Origin: Agarilytica sp033852165
GTDB lineage: Bacteria; Pseudomonadota; Gammaproteobacteria; Pseudomonadales; Cellvibrionaceae
Assembly: GCA_033852165.1 (NCBI GenBank)
Contig: JAWSUZ010000020.1
Location: 62,001 to 126,000, forward strand
Length of the DNA: 64,000 nucleotides
Reading direction: 5' to 3'
Shown: positions 1-10,500 of the stretch, piece after piece
Numbering within the stretch: the first letter of the stretch is position 1
Layout: the number at the start of each line of letters is the position of its first letter
Notes under the pieces: model-generated
What the model saw: the letters and a program-made list of their open reading frames with translations, nothing else
Database searches by the model: none
Told to the model about the DNA's origin: nothing
Translations under genes and position numbers: made by a program

Positions 1-2830
1 CCTCCTGAAGTACTGACGCCGTTAGCCGGTGTCCAGGTGACTTCGCCGGTAAGTGAAACCAACATTCCGCTTGGTTCATTTGAAAGTGTCCATGTTAAAT
101 CGGTGCCATTATTGGAATCATCAACATCCGTGACAGTGGCGGTATAGGTGTATTCGGTATCCTCTGTTGCACCTGTTCCTGCGGTCGATGTAATCGTTGG
201 CGCATCATTAACTGCCGTTACGGCGATCGTGAAATTTTCCGTCGCTGCTGCTGCACCATCTTCTCCACCATCTACAACCGTAAGCGTTACCGTGCCTGAA
301 CTACTGTCACCATTTACCGGCGTCCATGTCACCACACCCGTTGTCGAAACAATCATGCCCGATGCTGCATTGGTTAACGACCAAGTTAGATCTGTACCGT
401 TGTTGCTATCGTCATCATCAACGACCGTTGGTGTATAAGTGTATTCGACATCTTCCGTCGCGGTTGTCGATGCTGTGGTTGAAATTGTAGGTCCGTCATT
501 CACGCTCGTTACTGAAACAGTGAAAATCTCCGAGTCCGATACAGCTCCGTCTTCGCCGCCATCTGCAACGGTTACGGTTACGATTCCAGAAGTACTTACA
601 CCTTCCGTTGCGGTCCACGTTATCTCACCAGTAGTTGAAACCAACATACCCGTTGGCGCATTGCTTAAGCTGAAAGTTAAGTCTGTCCCGTTATTCGCGT
701 CATCAGCGTCTGTAACATCGAGCTGATATTGATATTCAATATCTTCTGTTGCCGTTGTTGATGCGGTAGATGTAATAGAAGGGGAGGTGTTAAACTCAAT
801 TACTGATACCGTGAAAACCTCGGTATCTGCTGCTGCACCATCTTCACCACCATCTGCCACGGTTATCGTGACAGCTCCGGATGATGTCACTCCGTTTCCT
901 GGTGTCCACGTCACGACTCCCGTAGTAGAAACAACCATTCCGCTCGGTTCATTACTTAAAGACCAAGAGAGGTTAGTGCCATCATTATTGTCATCAACAT
1001 CTGTTACAGCAGCTTCATAAGAATATTCAACTGACTCAACGACGCTAGTCGACGCGGTTGAGGTTATTGTCGGCGCATCATTGACAGCCGAGACACTTAT
1101 GCTGAAGTTTTCTGTGTCCGCACTCGCACCGTCTTCACCACCATCACTGAGCGTGAGAGTCACCGTTCCGGAACTACTCACTCCATTCCCCGGCGTCCAC
1201 GTCACAACTCCTGTAGTCGTAACCACCATACCGGATGGTTCATTCGACAATGCCCAGGTAAGATCTGTGCCGTTATTGGAATCATCGTCATCACTGGCGC
1301 TGGCGGTATAGGTGTATTCCACATCTTCGGTTGCGGCTGTTCCAGCCGTTGTTGAAATAGTCGGGGCATCATTAACAGCGGTCACACTGATGGTGAAATT
1401 TTCTGTGTCCGGGTTTGCGCCATTTTCACCACCGTCGCTAAGGGTAAGTGTGACGGTACCCGAACTGCTCACTCCATTCGCTGGCGTCCACGTCACGACA
1501 CCAGTAGTTGTAACCTCCATACCGGAGGGTTCATTCGACAATGCCCAGGTAAGGTCTGACCCGTTATTGGAATCATCTACATCACTGGCGCTGGCGGTAT
1601 AGGTGTATTCCACATCTTCGGTTGCGGCTGTTCCAGCTGTTGTTGAAATAGTCGGCGCATCATTAACAGCCGTCACACTGATGGTGAAATTTTCTGTGTC
1701 CGGACTTGCTCCATCTTCTTGGCCATCTTGAACGGTGATCGTCACGGTACCGGAACTTGCCACTCCATTTGCGGGTGTCCAAGTTACTTCACCCGTATTC
1801 GATACCAGCATTCCCGACGGTTCATTACTGAGCGACCACGTTAATCCCGACCCATTATTACTGTCATCGTCATCCGTAACCGTTGCTGTATATGTGTATT
1901 CCACATCTTCCGTCGCACTGGTGCCTGCAGTTGATGTAATACTCGGCGCGTCGTTTACAGCTATAACGCTAATCGAGAAATTTTCTGTATCTGCACTTAC
2001 TCCATCTTCGCCACCGTCACTCAGGGTAAGTGTGACTGTGCCCGAACTGCTCACCCCATTCACCGGTGTCCATGTCACGACACCAGTAGTTGTAACCTCC
2101 ATACCCGAGGGTTCATTCGATAATACCCAGGTAAGGTCTGTGCCGTTATTGGAATCATCGTCATCACTTGCGCTGGCTGTATAGGTATATTCCACATCTT
2201 CCGTGGCGCTCGTACCAGCCGTTGATGAAATAGTCGGTGCATCATTAACAGCGATCACACTGATGGTGAAATTTTCCGTGTCCGGACTTGCACCATTTTC
2301 TTGGCCATCTTGAACGGTGATGGTCACCGTGCCGGAAGTTGTCACGCCGTTTGCGGGGGTCCATGTAACCTCACCCGTAGTCGACACCAACATTCCCGAC
2401 GGTTCATTACTGAGTGACCACGTGAGATCCGACCCGTTATTACTGTCATCGTCATCCGTAACAGTTGCGGTATATGTGTATTCCACATCTTCCGTCGCGC
2501 TCGTGCCTGCAGTTGATGTAATGCTCGGCGCGTCGTTTACAGCTGACACACTGACAGTAAAGTTTTCGGTTGCTGCAGTAGCACCATTTTCAAGACCATC
2601 TTGAACGGATATCGTCACAACACCTGAAGAACTGACACCGTTGGCAGGAGTCCAAGTAACGACTCCTGTTGTCGTCACTTCCATACCACTAGGTTGATTG
2701 CTTAGGGACCAAGTTAGGTCTGTACCATTATTCGAATCATCAACATCGGTTACACCAGCTGTGTAGGTGTATTCCGTATCTTCTGTTGCTGAAGTACCTG
2801 CTGTGGTGTTTATTGAGGGGGCGTCATTTA
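1..2830 (-). repeat. Tandem 291-bp coding repeats, part with 582-bp higher-order period
   Basis: About ten head-to-tail units encode the Ig/cadherin-like modules of the heme protein. Landmark sequence for the A-V-N-D-A-P motif recurs near 190, 490, 1073, 1366, 1659, 1950, 2243, 2536 and 2823, a spacing of about 291-294 bp. Units around 1700-1960 and 2283-2540 are closer to each other than to their neighbours, giving a 582-bp super-repeat. This indicates recent duplication or gene conversion within the array. Confidence 0.85.
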
Positions 2831-3770
2831 CGGCTGTGATCGTAATGGTGAACGACTGAGTTGTTGCGCTCACCCCATCCTCACCACCATCAGCTACAGA
2901 AACAGTAACATCAGCTGTACTAGCCGCTGCCTGAGTATTAGTTGGTGTCCAAGATATAACGCCATCTGAACTGTCAATAGTCATACCCGTTGGTGAAGTA
3001 GTAAGGGAAAAAGAAAAGGAATCTCCCGAGTCCGTCGCATCAACATCATAAGAATAGGCAGAATCTTCTGTCGCTGTTGTAACAGCAGTAGTGTCAATCG
3101 TTGGCGCGACATTGCAATCAAGAGTCGTAAAATTAAGCCCACTATCAGTTTCGACACCACTGTGAGTGCCGTTGCCCAAGTGTCTTGCTCTAAAGTAGTA
3201 CAGTGTTCCACAAGCTAAAGAAGAAATACCTTCGCTGAAAGACGTTGTTGAAGTTCCGCCTCCGTTACCATCTGGTGAAATATCGTCAGTATTTGTTACA
3301 GAACCAAAACCTGAATCAGTGTCGTAATCAAAATCTACGTCTGTATCTATTCCGTTTTCGTTAATTGCGCCATTTAGTGTTGCGGAATATTTGGCAACGC
3401 TACTTGCTGACGATGTAGTCACCTCTGGTGTAGCTGTATTTGGAGTGCCTCCACTATTCCAAGAATCTATCAAGCTCAGCAATGTACCACTTAGCTTCGA
3501 GCCGCCACTCGGCATAAACCCTCCAGCACCTTCAGCAAGATTAATTCGCGTCACTATCGAAGCTATGAAAGTACTAGCCGTACTTTCTGAGGTCCAGTAA
3601 GGAGTCGTCCCCCCACTTGAAGAATGACAACCGGTACATTCTGCCTCAAATACTAGATCTGAAACCCCTTCACTTCCCTCCCAAGTAACAGTCGCCATTG
3701 CAGCACTAGGCAATGTTATGAGCAGACAGCTCAAACGCTTCAACGCTTTACTTTTCATTGATTTTTTCAT
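1..3770 (-). CDS. Exported c-type cytochrome with tandem cadherin/Ig-like repeats (3' end outside window)
   Basis: I read this minus-strand frame directly; it stays open from an ATG at 3770 (second in-frame ATG at 3758) to the window edge, so the C-terminus is missing. Residues 1-26 look like a Sec signal peptide. Residues 45-49 are C-T-G-C-H, a heme c attachment site, followed by a possible axial Met in a G-G-F-M-P context, so the first roughly 80 residues form a small monoheme cytochrome c domain. An FN3-like section follows, then at least ten copies of a module of about 97 residues (291 bp) containing W-T-P-A-N-G-V and A-V-N-D-A-P motifs, typical of cadherin-like/He_PIG Ig folds in surface adhesins. 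No clear Shine-Dalgarno is seen. Probably a secreted or cell-surface redox/adhesive protein; the substrate is unknown. Confidence 0.85.
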   Translation of the reverse strand, partial: MKKSMKSKALKRLSCLLITLPSAAMATVTWEGSEGVSDLVFEAECTGCHSSSGGTTPYWTSESTASTFIASIVTRINLAEGAGGFMPSGGSKLSGTLLSLIDSWNSGGTPNTATPEVTTSSASSVAKYSATLNGAINENGIDTDVDFDYDTDSGFGSVTNTDDISPDGNGGGTSTTSFSEGISSLACGTLYYFRARHLGNGTHSGVETDSGLNFTTLDCNVAPTIDTTAVTTATEDSAYSYDVDATDSGDSFSFSLTTSPTGMTIDSSDGVISWTPTNTQAAASTADVTVSVADGGEDGVSATTQSFTITITAVNDAPSINTTAGTSATEDTEYTYTAGVTDVDDSNNGTDLTWSLSNQPSGMEVTTTGVVTWTPANGVSSSGVVTISVQDGLENGATAATENFTVSVSAVNDAPSITSTAGTSATEDVEYTYTATVTDDDDSNNGSDLTWSLSNEPSGMLVSTTGEVTWTPANGVTTSGTVTITVQDGQENGASPDTENFTISVIAVNDAPTISSTAGTSATEDVEYTYTASASDDDDSNNGTDLTWVLSNEPSGMEVTTTGVVTWTPVNGVSSSGTVTLTLSDGGEDGVSADTENFSISVIAVNDAPSITSTAGTSATEDVEYTYTATVTDDDDSNNGSGLTWSLSNEPSGMLVSNTGEVTWTPANGVASSGTVTITVQDGQEDGASPDTENFTISVTAVNDAPTISTTAGTAATEDVEYTYTASASDVDDSNNGSDLTWALSNEPSGMEVTTTGVVTWTPANGVSSSGTVTLTLSDGGENGANPDTENFTISVTAVNDAPTISTTAGTAATEDVEYTYTASASDDDDSNNGTDLTWALSNEPSGMVVTTTGVVTWTPGNGVSSSGTVTLTLSDGGEDGASADTENFSISVSAVNDAPTITSTASTSVVESVEYSYEAAVTDVDDNNDGTNLSWSLSNEPSGMVVSTTGVVTWTPGNGVTSSGAVTITVADGGEDGAAADTEVFTVSVIEFNTSPSITSTASTTATEDIEYQYQLDVTDADDANNGTDLTFSLSNAPTGMLVSTTGEITWTATEGVSTSGIVTVTVADGGEDGAVSDSEIFTVSVTSVNDGPTISTTASTTATEDVEYTYTPTVVDDDDSNNGTDLTWSLTNAASGMIVSTTGVVTWTPVNGDSSSGTVTLTVVDGGEDGAAAATENFTIAVTAVNDAPTITSTAGTGATEDTEYTYTATVTDVDDSNNGTDLTWTLSNEPSGMLVSLTGEVTWTPANGVSTSG

Positions 3771-4557
3771 TATTTTGGAACGGTCTAAATTTATCAAAGT
3801 GAAGGTCTCGCCTTGCAATAAGTGTGCAAACCTAACTAAAGGCTCGCTAAAACAGGGAGTTCGGAACAGGAATGTGACATAGGTCTCGTTAAAGGCGACA
3901 GTAAATCACATTTTCGGCCATTCTAGAAAATAAAAGCAATGATTCTTCCTATCTGTTAAAACCAGATCTTAGTACCTGTCTCAAAACAGTTATATAAGAG
4001 TCGATTTTCTTTCAACTAAAGAAAAAATGACGGGTTTAACCAAGAGTAAATTGGTTTTCATTTTTGACTGTAAATAATTACGGCATATTTTAGACGACAC
4101 TTTAGGCCTCGTTATTCTACAAACCCAACCTAAAAACATCTCAACACACGCACGTAGCTATAGGGCTTCGGGAAGTTTATCCAAGACCTTGCACCGCCAA
4201 GGCGACCTTTGTGCTCCTGCACGGTCTAAAACGGGGTGGGTCCATATATGTACTCGTGGCGTGTCTTGGATAAACTTCCCGAAGTGCTATAGCGGGGTTT
4301 GCCCATAAACTAAAACAACCAATCCCCCTTGCATCAAAATTTAATCGAAACCTACATAACAAAACCCGAAACAAGCTGTTTGTTTATCGACCAAACTCAG
4401 GTATAACACCCTTGTTATAGAACTATACGCGCCATAATAATAAGCTTGATAGAATGCTCCGAAAAAATGTAAAACCTCCCAAGCCCATTCCTACAGGGTT
4501 GGTAAAAGCAAAACCACAATAACAATAAACAAGACCATTAAATTGGATTGAAAGATC
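3771..4557. other. Intergenic region between divergent exoprotein genes
   Basis: This 787-bp gap separates the minus-strand heme protein from the plus-strand S8 protease and must hold both promoters. I see no convincing gene. A 137-bp inverted-repeat element sits at 4157-4293 (listed separately); the rest is AT-rich and without an obvious consensus promoter. Confidence 0.6.
4157..4293. repeat. MITE-like element with 31-bp terminal inverted repeats
   Basis: The left arm (4157-4187) and the right arm (4263-4293) are reverse complements over 31 positions with two mismatches, separated by 75 bp. The arms contain the core CTTCGGGAAGTTTATCCAAG. No transposase lies in the element and I see no clear target-site duplication. 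It could be a non-autonomous mobile repeat or a large hairpin in the 5' region of the protease gene. Confidence 0.6.
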
Positions 4558-7500
4558 ATGGAACACTCTCGCCTGCGAACATTTTGCCAACTAACGGCTA
4601 TACCCTTTGCTACAGCACTTCTTATCGCATGTGGTGGTGGCAAAAGCGGCGGAACCTTTGAAGGATCCCCAGAAAATGGAACAAGCCCAACAGATCCCGG
4701 AACCCCAGATTTAACGCCTAGACTGACCCTGCAAATAGGCACCCCAACAACCAATCCCTCAGTAATACCACCCTCTGCAACAACAACCGACATCCAATTC
4801 CTCTCATTAGTCAGCGGAAACATTTACCCCGAAGAACTGATATTGGACGAAGTCGACAGCCAAGGTAATGTTGTCTCCTTAAACATTACCCAGCTCAAAG
4901 ACGACGGCAACAATGCCGACAGCAACCGAGGCGACCGAATATTTACCGGTAGTTTAGCCATCAGCTCACTAGAAGCCGCAGAAAAATTTTATCGTGTACG
5001 CGCCAATAACGGCGACTCCTCACTTCAATCCTCGGTAAGCCGTTTCTGGATTAGCAACTGCCCATCCAGCCCTCGACCATCAGACCCACAGAAAACCATC
5101 GTCGACCCCAACGACAACGACATCGTTTACTTCGTCGAAGAAATACAAATCACACTTACCGATAACATAGCACCTGACTTAAGCGCGATTGACGAACTTC
5201 TCAGTGACATAAATGGAACCGTGGTTGGCTGCATTCCGTCATTAAACCGCTACCTAGTGGAAGTGCCGGACAATACTAGTTTTGAAGACATCAACGCAGA
5301 CATTGCCACATTACTGGCCAAAGCTGAGATTGCGGAAGCCTATCCCAATACCCAAGTCATCTCACTGCAAGCCGGTAATGGCAGCGAGTGCGATACACGA
5401 GAATGTCACCGTTGGTACCTTGACCGTATTCGCGCTGAAGAAGCTTGGGAAATAGCTGGGGCAGGCGATGAACAAATGTCCGTCGCAGTAATTGATAAGG
5501 GTGTCGATTGTGATCATCAAGAAATTAAATGTAGCGAACACAATTTCGATGAAGGTGAAACCAGTAACCACGGTACAGGAGTAGCGGGGCTCATCGGCGC
5601 ACAAAACGACAATGACACTGATCTCTCCGGTGTTGCATGGAAAACAGAACTCATCCCTTACTACTACGACAGTCAATTCGACTTGGCCGGGACTATCGCT
5701 GAAAGTATAAAAGAGCCCAGTGTAAAAGTAATCAATATCAGTTCCGGAACGAGAAAGGATTCGGGAAACCTAATACGCAATGCCATATGCAACGCAATAT
5801 CGTCTGGGCGTTTGGTCGTTGCCGCAGCGGGCAACGCTAGGATTGATGATAACTGCGAAACCGATATATTTTATCCTGCCAATTACAACGCAGAAATTTA
5901 TGACTCTGAAGAGTTTTGTGGTGAAGGTAACCCGACCTTAGCAAGTGGGTTAATAACCGTTGGCGCTACTGATTTCGATAACAATCTCGCACATTGGAAA
6001 ACGGGCACCACTTGCTCCAATAGTTTGAACGTCGATATCTACGCCCCCGGTAAAAACATCTACACCACCACGCGAAATAATGGATACAGCCTTCGGGACG
6101 GCACTAGCTTTGCTGCTCCACTGGTATCGGGTAGCGCAGCTGTTATCTGGGCATCTGATCCGGAACTTTCGGTTGTGGAGGTACACGATAGACTGATCAA
6201 CAGCGCCAGCATTCTCAGTCAGAACTCTACTGATTTACGTTACCGCACCAGCGATGAAAGGCTTGAACAAAAACGACTTTTGAACTTATTTAAGGCTGTG
6301 GGGGGAAAAGATTCGACTGTCATTACAGACATTAACCCTGATGATTTCAACCTCACGGAAAAAGTAGGTGTCCGCCCAGATACTTTGATCAACTCTGATC
6401 CCGTCACCATCTTTGGCATCAACTCTTCTGTTCCAATCGATGTAGTGGGTGGGTTTTACTCTATAGACGGCAGGCCTTTTACCAATGCTGCAGGTTCAAT
6501 TAACTTGAATCAAAGCATCGTTGTACAGGTTCGAAGTTCAGTTACAAACAACAGCGCTAGCCAAGCCACGCTTACTGTTGGTAATTTAATTCGAAACTTT
6601 CTAGTCCGCACAGAATTGGCCCCGCAAATAACTCCGCCAGCTGAAAATACTGATAACGGTTCGCTTCAACTCTTTACTTTTGCCCGACAAATTAGCGTTC
6701 CTTTCAACACTCCAATTATCTCCAACCCCGTAACAATTAGGGGTTTAACAGAAAGTATTGAAATACGTATTACTGGCGGCGAATATTCAATTGATGACGG
6801 CGATTTTAGAAGCGGTACTGCGACAATCAGCAATGACCAAGTAGTGAGACTGAGAGTAACCAGTGCTAACACCCCATTAACAGGGTCGTTTGCCACACTA
6901 ACAACTGGCAACTACAGCGCTACGTTTCAGATAAACACCACAGGAAGCACTGTCGATAACCAAATATCTTTGGTCTGGGTCGATGCTGCTGAACCCAGTG
7001 ATAAGCGTATTGTTACGCAGAAAAATAAAGCTGTGACGGATGCTCACCCCGTCGATATCGATGGGGACGGCGACATTGACATCCTCTCTTCTTCCGGCTT
7101 GGAAAATACTGTTAAGTGGTTTGAAAACCGAGGGCAGGGCATCCCCAGTTTTATCGAACGAGAAATTTCCAATCGTGATGCATCATCGACAATTGGACGC
7201 GATGTTTTTCTATCTTCTGTTAATTCCGTCGATTTAAACGGCGATGGAAACCTCGATATTTTGCCGTCATCTGCGTTGGATGATGTGCTCATTTGGTTTG
7301 AAAGTGATGGCAGTACCATTCCCTCTTTTACTGAGCGGACGATCATCACATTGCCAACTTCAACCATGTTAAGCCCAAGAAGTGCTTATACAGCAGCCAG
7401 CGCCGATATCGATAATGATGGTGATAACGATATTCTCGTGGCATATAAGTCTGGAAACTTGATCGCTTGGTATGAAAATGATGGCAATGTTGCACCCACT

Positions 7501-10500
7501 TTTACCGAGCGTGTCATTACTAACAATATCAATAGCCCTAGACAGATCAGCAGTGGAGATATCGACGGCGATGGTGATTTAGACATTCTTTTCACGGCAC
7601 CTGATTACGATATTATTGGTTGGTTTGAAAATGATGGAACATCCACTCCAGGGTTTACACAACATCTTATTACTGAGCTTGTTGGCGAAAACCAGAATGC
7701 GCTTAGCTACCCAATAGATGTCAGCCTTGGGGATATCGATGGGGATGGGGATTTGGATATATTGTCGAATTCAGTTTTCCAACAAACGATTTCTTGGTAC
7801 GAAAACGACGGCGGGAACACTCCTAATTTCACTCAAAATGTCGTCAGTAACGGCGCCACAACTGCCTACTCTTTGGGTTCCAGCGACGTGGACGGTGACG
7901 GTGATATCGATCTATTGTCAATCGACCGAATTAATAACACCGTGCTGTGGTACGAAAACGATGGCGCTTCTGATCCTAGGTTCGTGACCCATCTCGTTAC
8001 AAGCAGTGCCAATAGCCCCGAGTCTGTTGCAGCTTCTGACATCGATGGGGATGGGGATTTGGAAATTGTTGCAGCTTCTCAGTCTGATAATACTGTTGCC
8101 TGGTTCACAACTATTCAGCGAAGCGTCTGGCTTACTGAAGGTAGCTCTTGGGTTCATACTGAAGCCGCTTTTGATGCCCAGGGAAGCTCCCTAACTTACA
8201 ACATCAGCCACGGCGCCGACTCGGAATTATTCAGTATTAATAGCAGCACCGGACAAATCACCTTTGCTAATGCTCCTCTCACTTCGGCTCCTGAGGACGC
8301 TAATTCCGATAATGTTTACGAGGTCTGGATTTCGGTAACGAATGGCTCTTCAACGATAAATCGCTCTATCGCCGTTACTGTTTATACGGATGATAGCGAC
8401 GATGACAATGATGGTACACCGGATATTAGCGATGCATTTCCATTAGATCCTTATGAACAATTTGACAATGATTTAGATGGTATTGGAAACAACGCCGATA
8501 ACGATGATGACAACGATGGCGTGCCCGATAGTGAAGATGATAGCCCCCTTGGCGGCACTAACGCTTCGACTCCGTTGTGGGCTGAAGCCGTAAGCGCAAA
8601 GCCCAGTAATACCCATATTATTTCTCGGTTAATCGACAGGGCAGCGGATGTTCACCCAGCCGACGTTAATGGCGATGGTCATATCGATGTGTTGGCCGTT
8701 TCAGCTCTTAACAATACTTTGGCTTGGTATCAAAATGATGGCAATGCAGTTCCCAGATTCACCGAGCGATTAATCGTTTCGGATAGGAGTGGGGCATCTA
8801 GCGTGACCACTGCTGACTTGGATAATGACGGGGATCTCGATGTGCTTTTGGTGGCTCACTTCACTATTCTTTGGTACGAAAATAACGGGGCTACAATTCC
8901 CTCGTTTACCGAGCACCTGGTAAAAAACGATGCTTTGGGTGAAATTCGTTTAACCCTAGTCGATATCGATAAGGACGGTGATCTCGATATATTTTCATCT
9001 TGGATGTCCGGCGATACTTTGGCTTGGTATGAAAGCGACGGGGCAGGTACACCCAACTTCACTGAACATATTATTACCACAACCGTAGACGGGCCACGTT
9101 CAATCGCCCACGGCGATATGGACGGTGATGGTGATATCGACATTCTAGCCGCTTCGTTTTTTGATAATACTTTGGCGTGGTATGAAAATGACGGCAGTGC
9201 TGTTCCAAATTTTACGATTCAAGTGATCACCACATCTGCAAGTGAAGCAAGTTCTGTCGTCGCCGCTGATATCGATGGGGATAATGATCTCGATATCGTT
9301 TTGGGATCTCGCGACGACGATACGGTCGCTTGGTATGAAAACGATGGAGCATCAAACCCGAGTTTTACCCAGCGCATCATTACAAGTTCGGCAGACGGCG
9401 TCGTTTCTGTTTACGTCGATGATGTCGATGGCGATGGCGATCTTGATGTGCTTTCTGCTCAGTTCTATGGCGCTTACATCGCCTGGTATGAAAATAGCGG
9501 AACTGAAGCTCCAACTTTTATTGAACATACGATCACAGATAAAGTGACGTCGCCCGACAAACTCAATGAAATGACGCCTCGTGGCGCAGCCTCTATCGCA
9601 ACCGTTGATATTAATGGTGATGGTCGTAAAGAAGTGCTCACTTCTTCTTATTTTGGTGATTTTATCGCATGGTATAACCTGAATATGAGAGACGAATGGG
9701 TAGCAGAAGGGGAGAGCTGGACAGGTACAGAAGTCGCTACCGATGCAGACAACAATGCGCTTTCGTATAGCATCATATTAGGCCCAGACTCTGACCTTTT
9801 CAGTATTGACGCGGTTAACGGCACTTTAAGATTTGAAAACGCGCCTTTGTTATCGAGTCCTCAAGACAGTAACGAGGATAGTGTTTACAAGGTTTGGGTG
9901 TCCGCTTCTGATGGTGTATCCCAAATCAACCAGTCCGTTTCACTCCACGTTTATGCTGATGACAGCGATGATGACGATGATGGGGTTCCCGACCTTAGCG
10001 ATGCCTTCCCTCTTAACCCTGAAGAACAGCTCGATACAGACGTCGACGAAATAGGAAATAACGAAGACAAAGACGATGATGACGATGGTATTGACGATAG
10101 CAAAGATAACGCTCCATTAGATAATAGTCACACCAGTGCGCCCCAATGGGTAAATGGTTCAGACCTTCCAATTAGGAATATTGTGACAACTGCGACAATT
10201 ACCGTAAACACTATTCACGCTAGCGATATCGATGGCGATGGGGATATTGATTTAGTATCAACCTCTGAAGATTCTGACACTGTTACTTGGTATGAGAATG
10301 ACGGATCTAGGGACGCTAATTTCACTCCACGAATTATCACTAATAATTCAGCTGGTGTACGCTCTGTTACAACTGCTGATATTAACGGCGACGGACATAT
10401 GGATGTGCTTTCTGCTTCTCCTGTGGATAACACTATTGGCTGGTATATAAACGATGGCGACACCATTCCCGGTTTTACCAGCCAACCGATTACAACGTCT

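Noticed and set aside
148..2604. Series of plus-strand frames of 76-149 residues
   Set aside because: They are antisense images of the 291-bp repeats of the minus-strand heme/cadherin protein; their regular spacing follows the repeat and they have no ribosome sites.
4177..4374. 65-residue minus-strand ORF
   Set aside because: It runs through the inverted-repeat element with no ribosome site; the open frame is best explained by the repeat.
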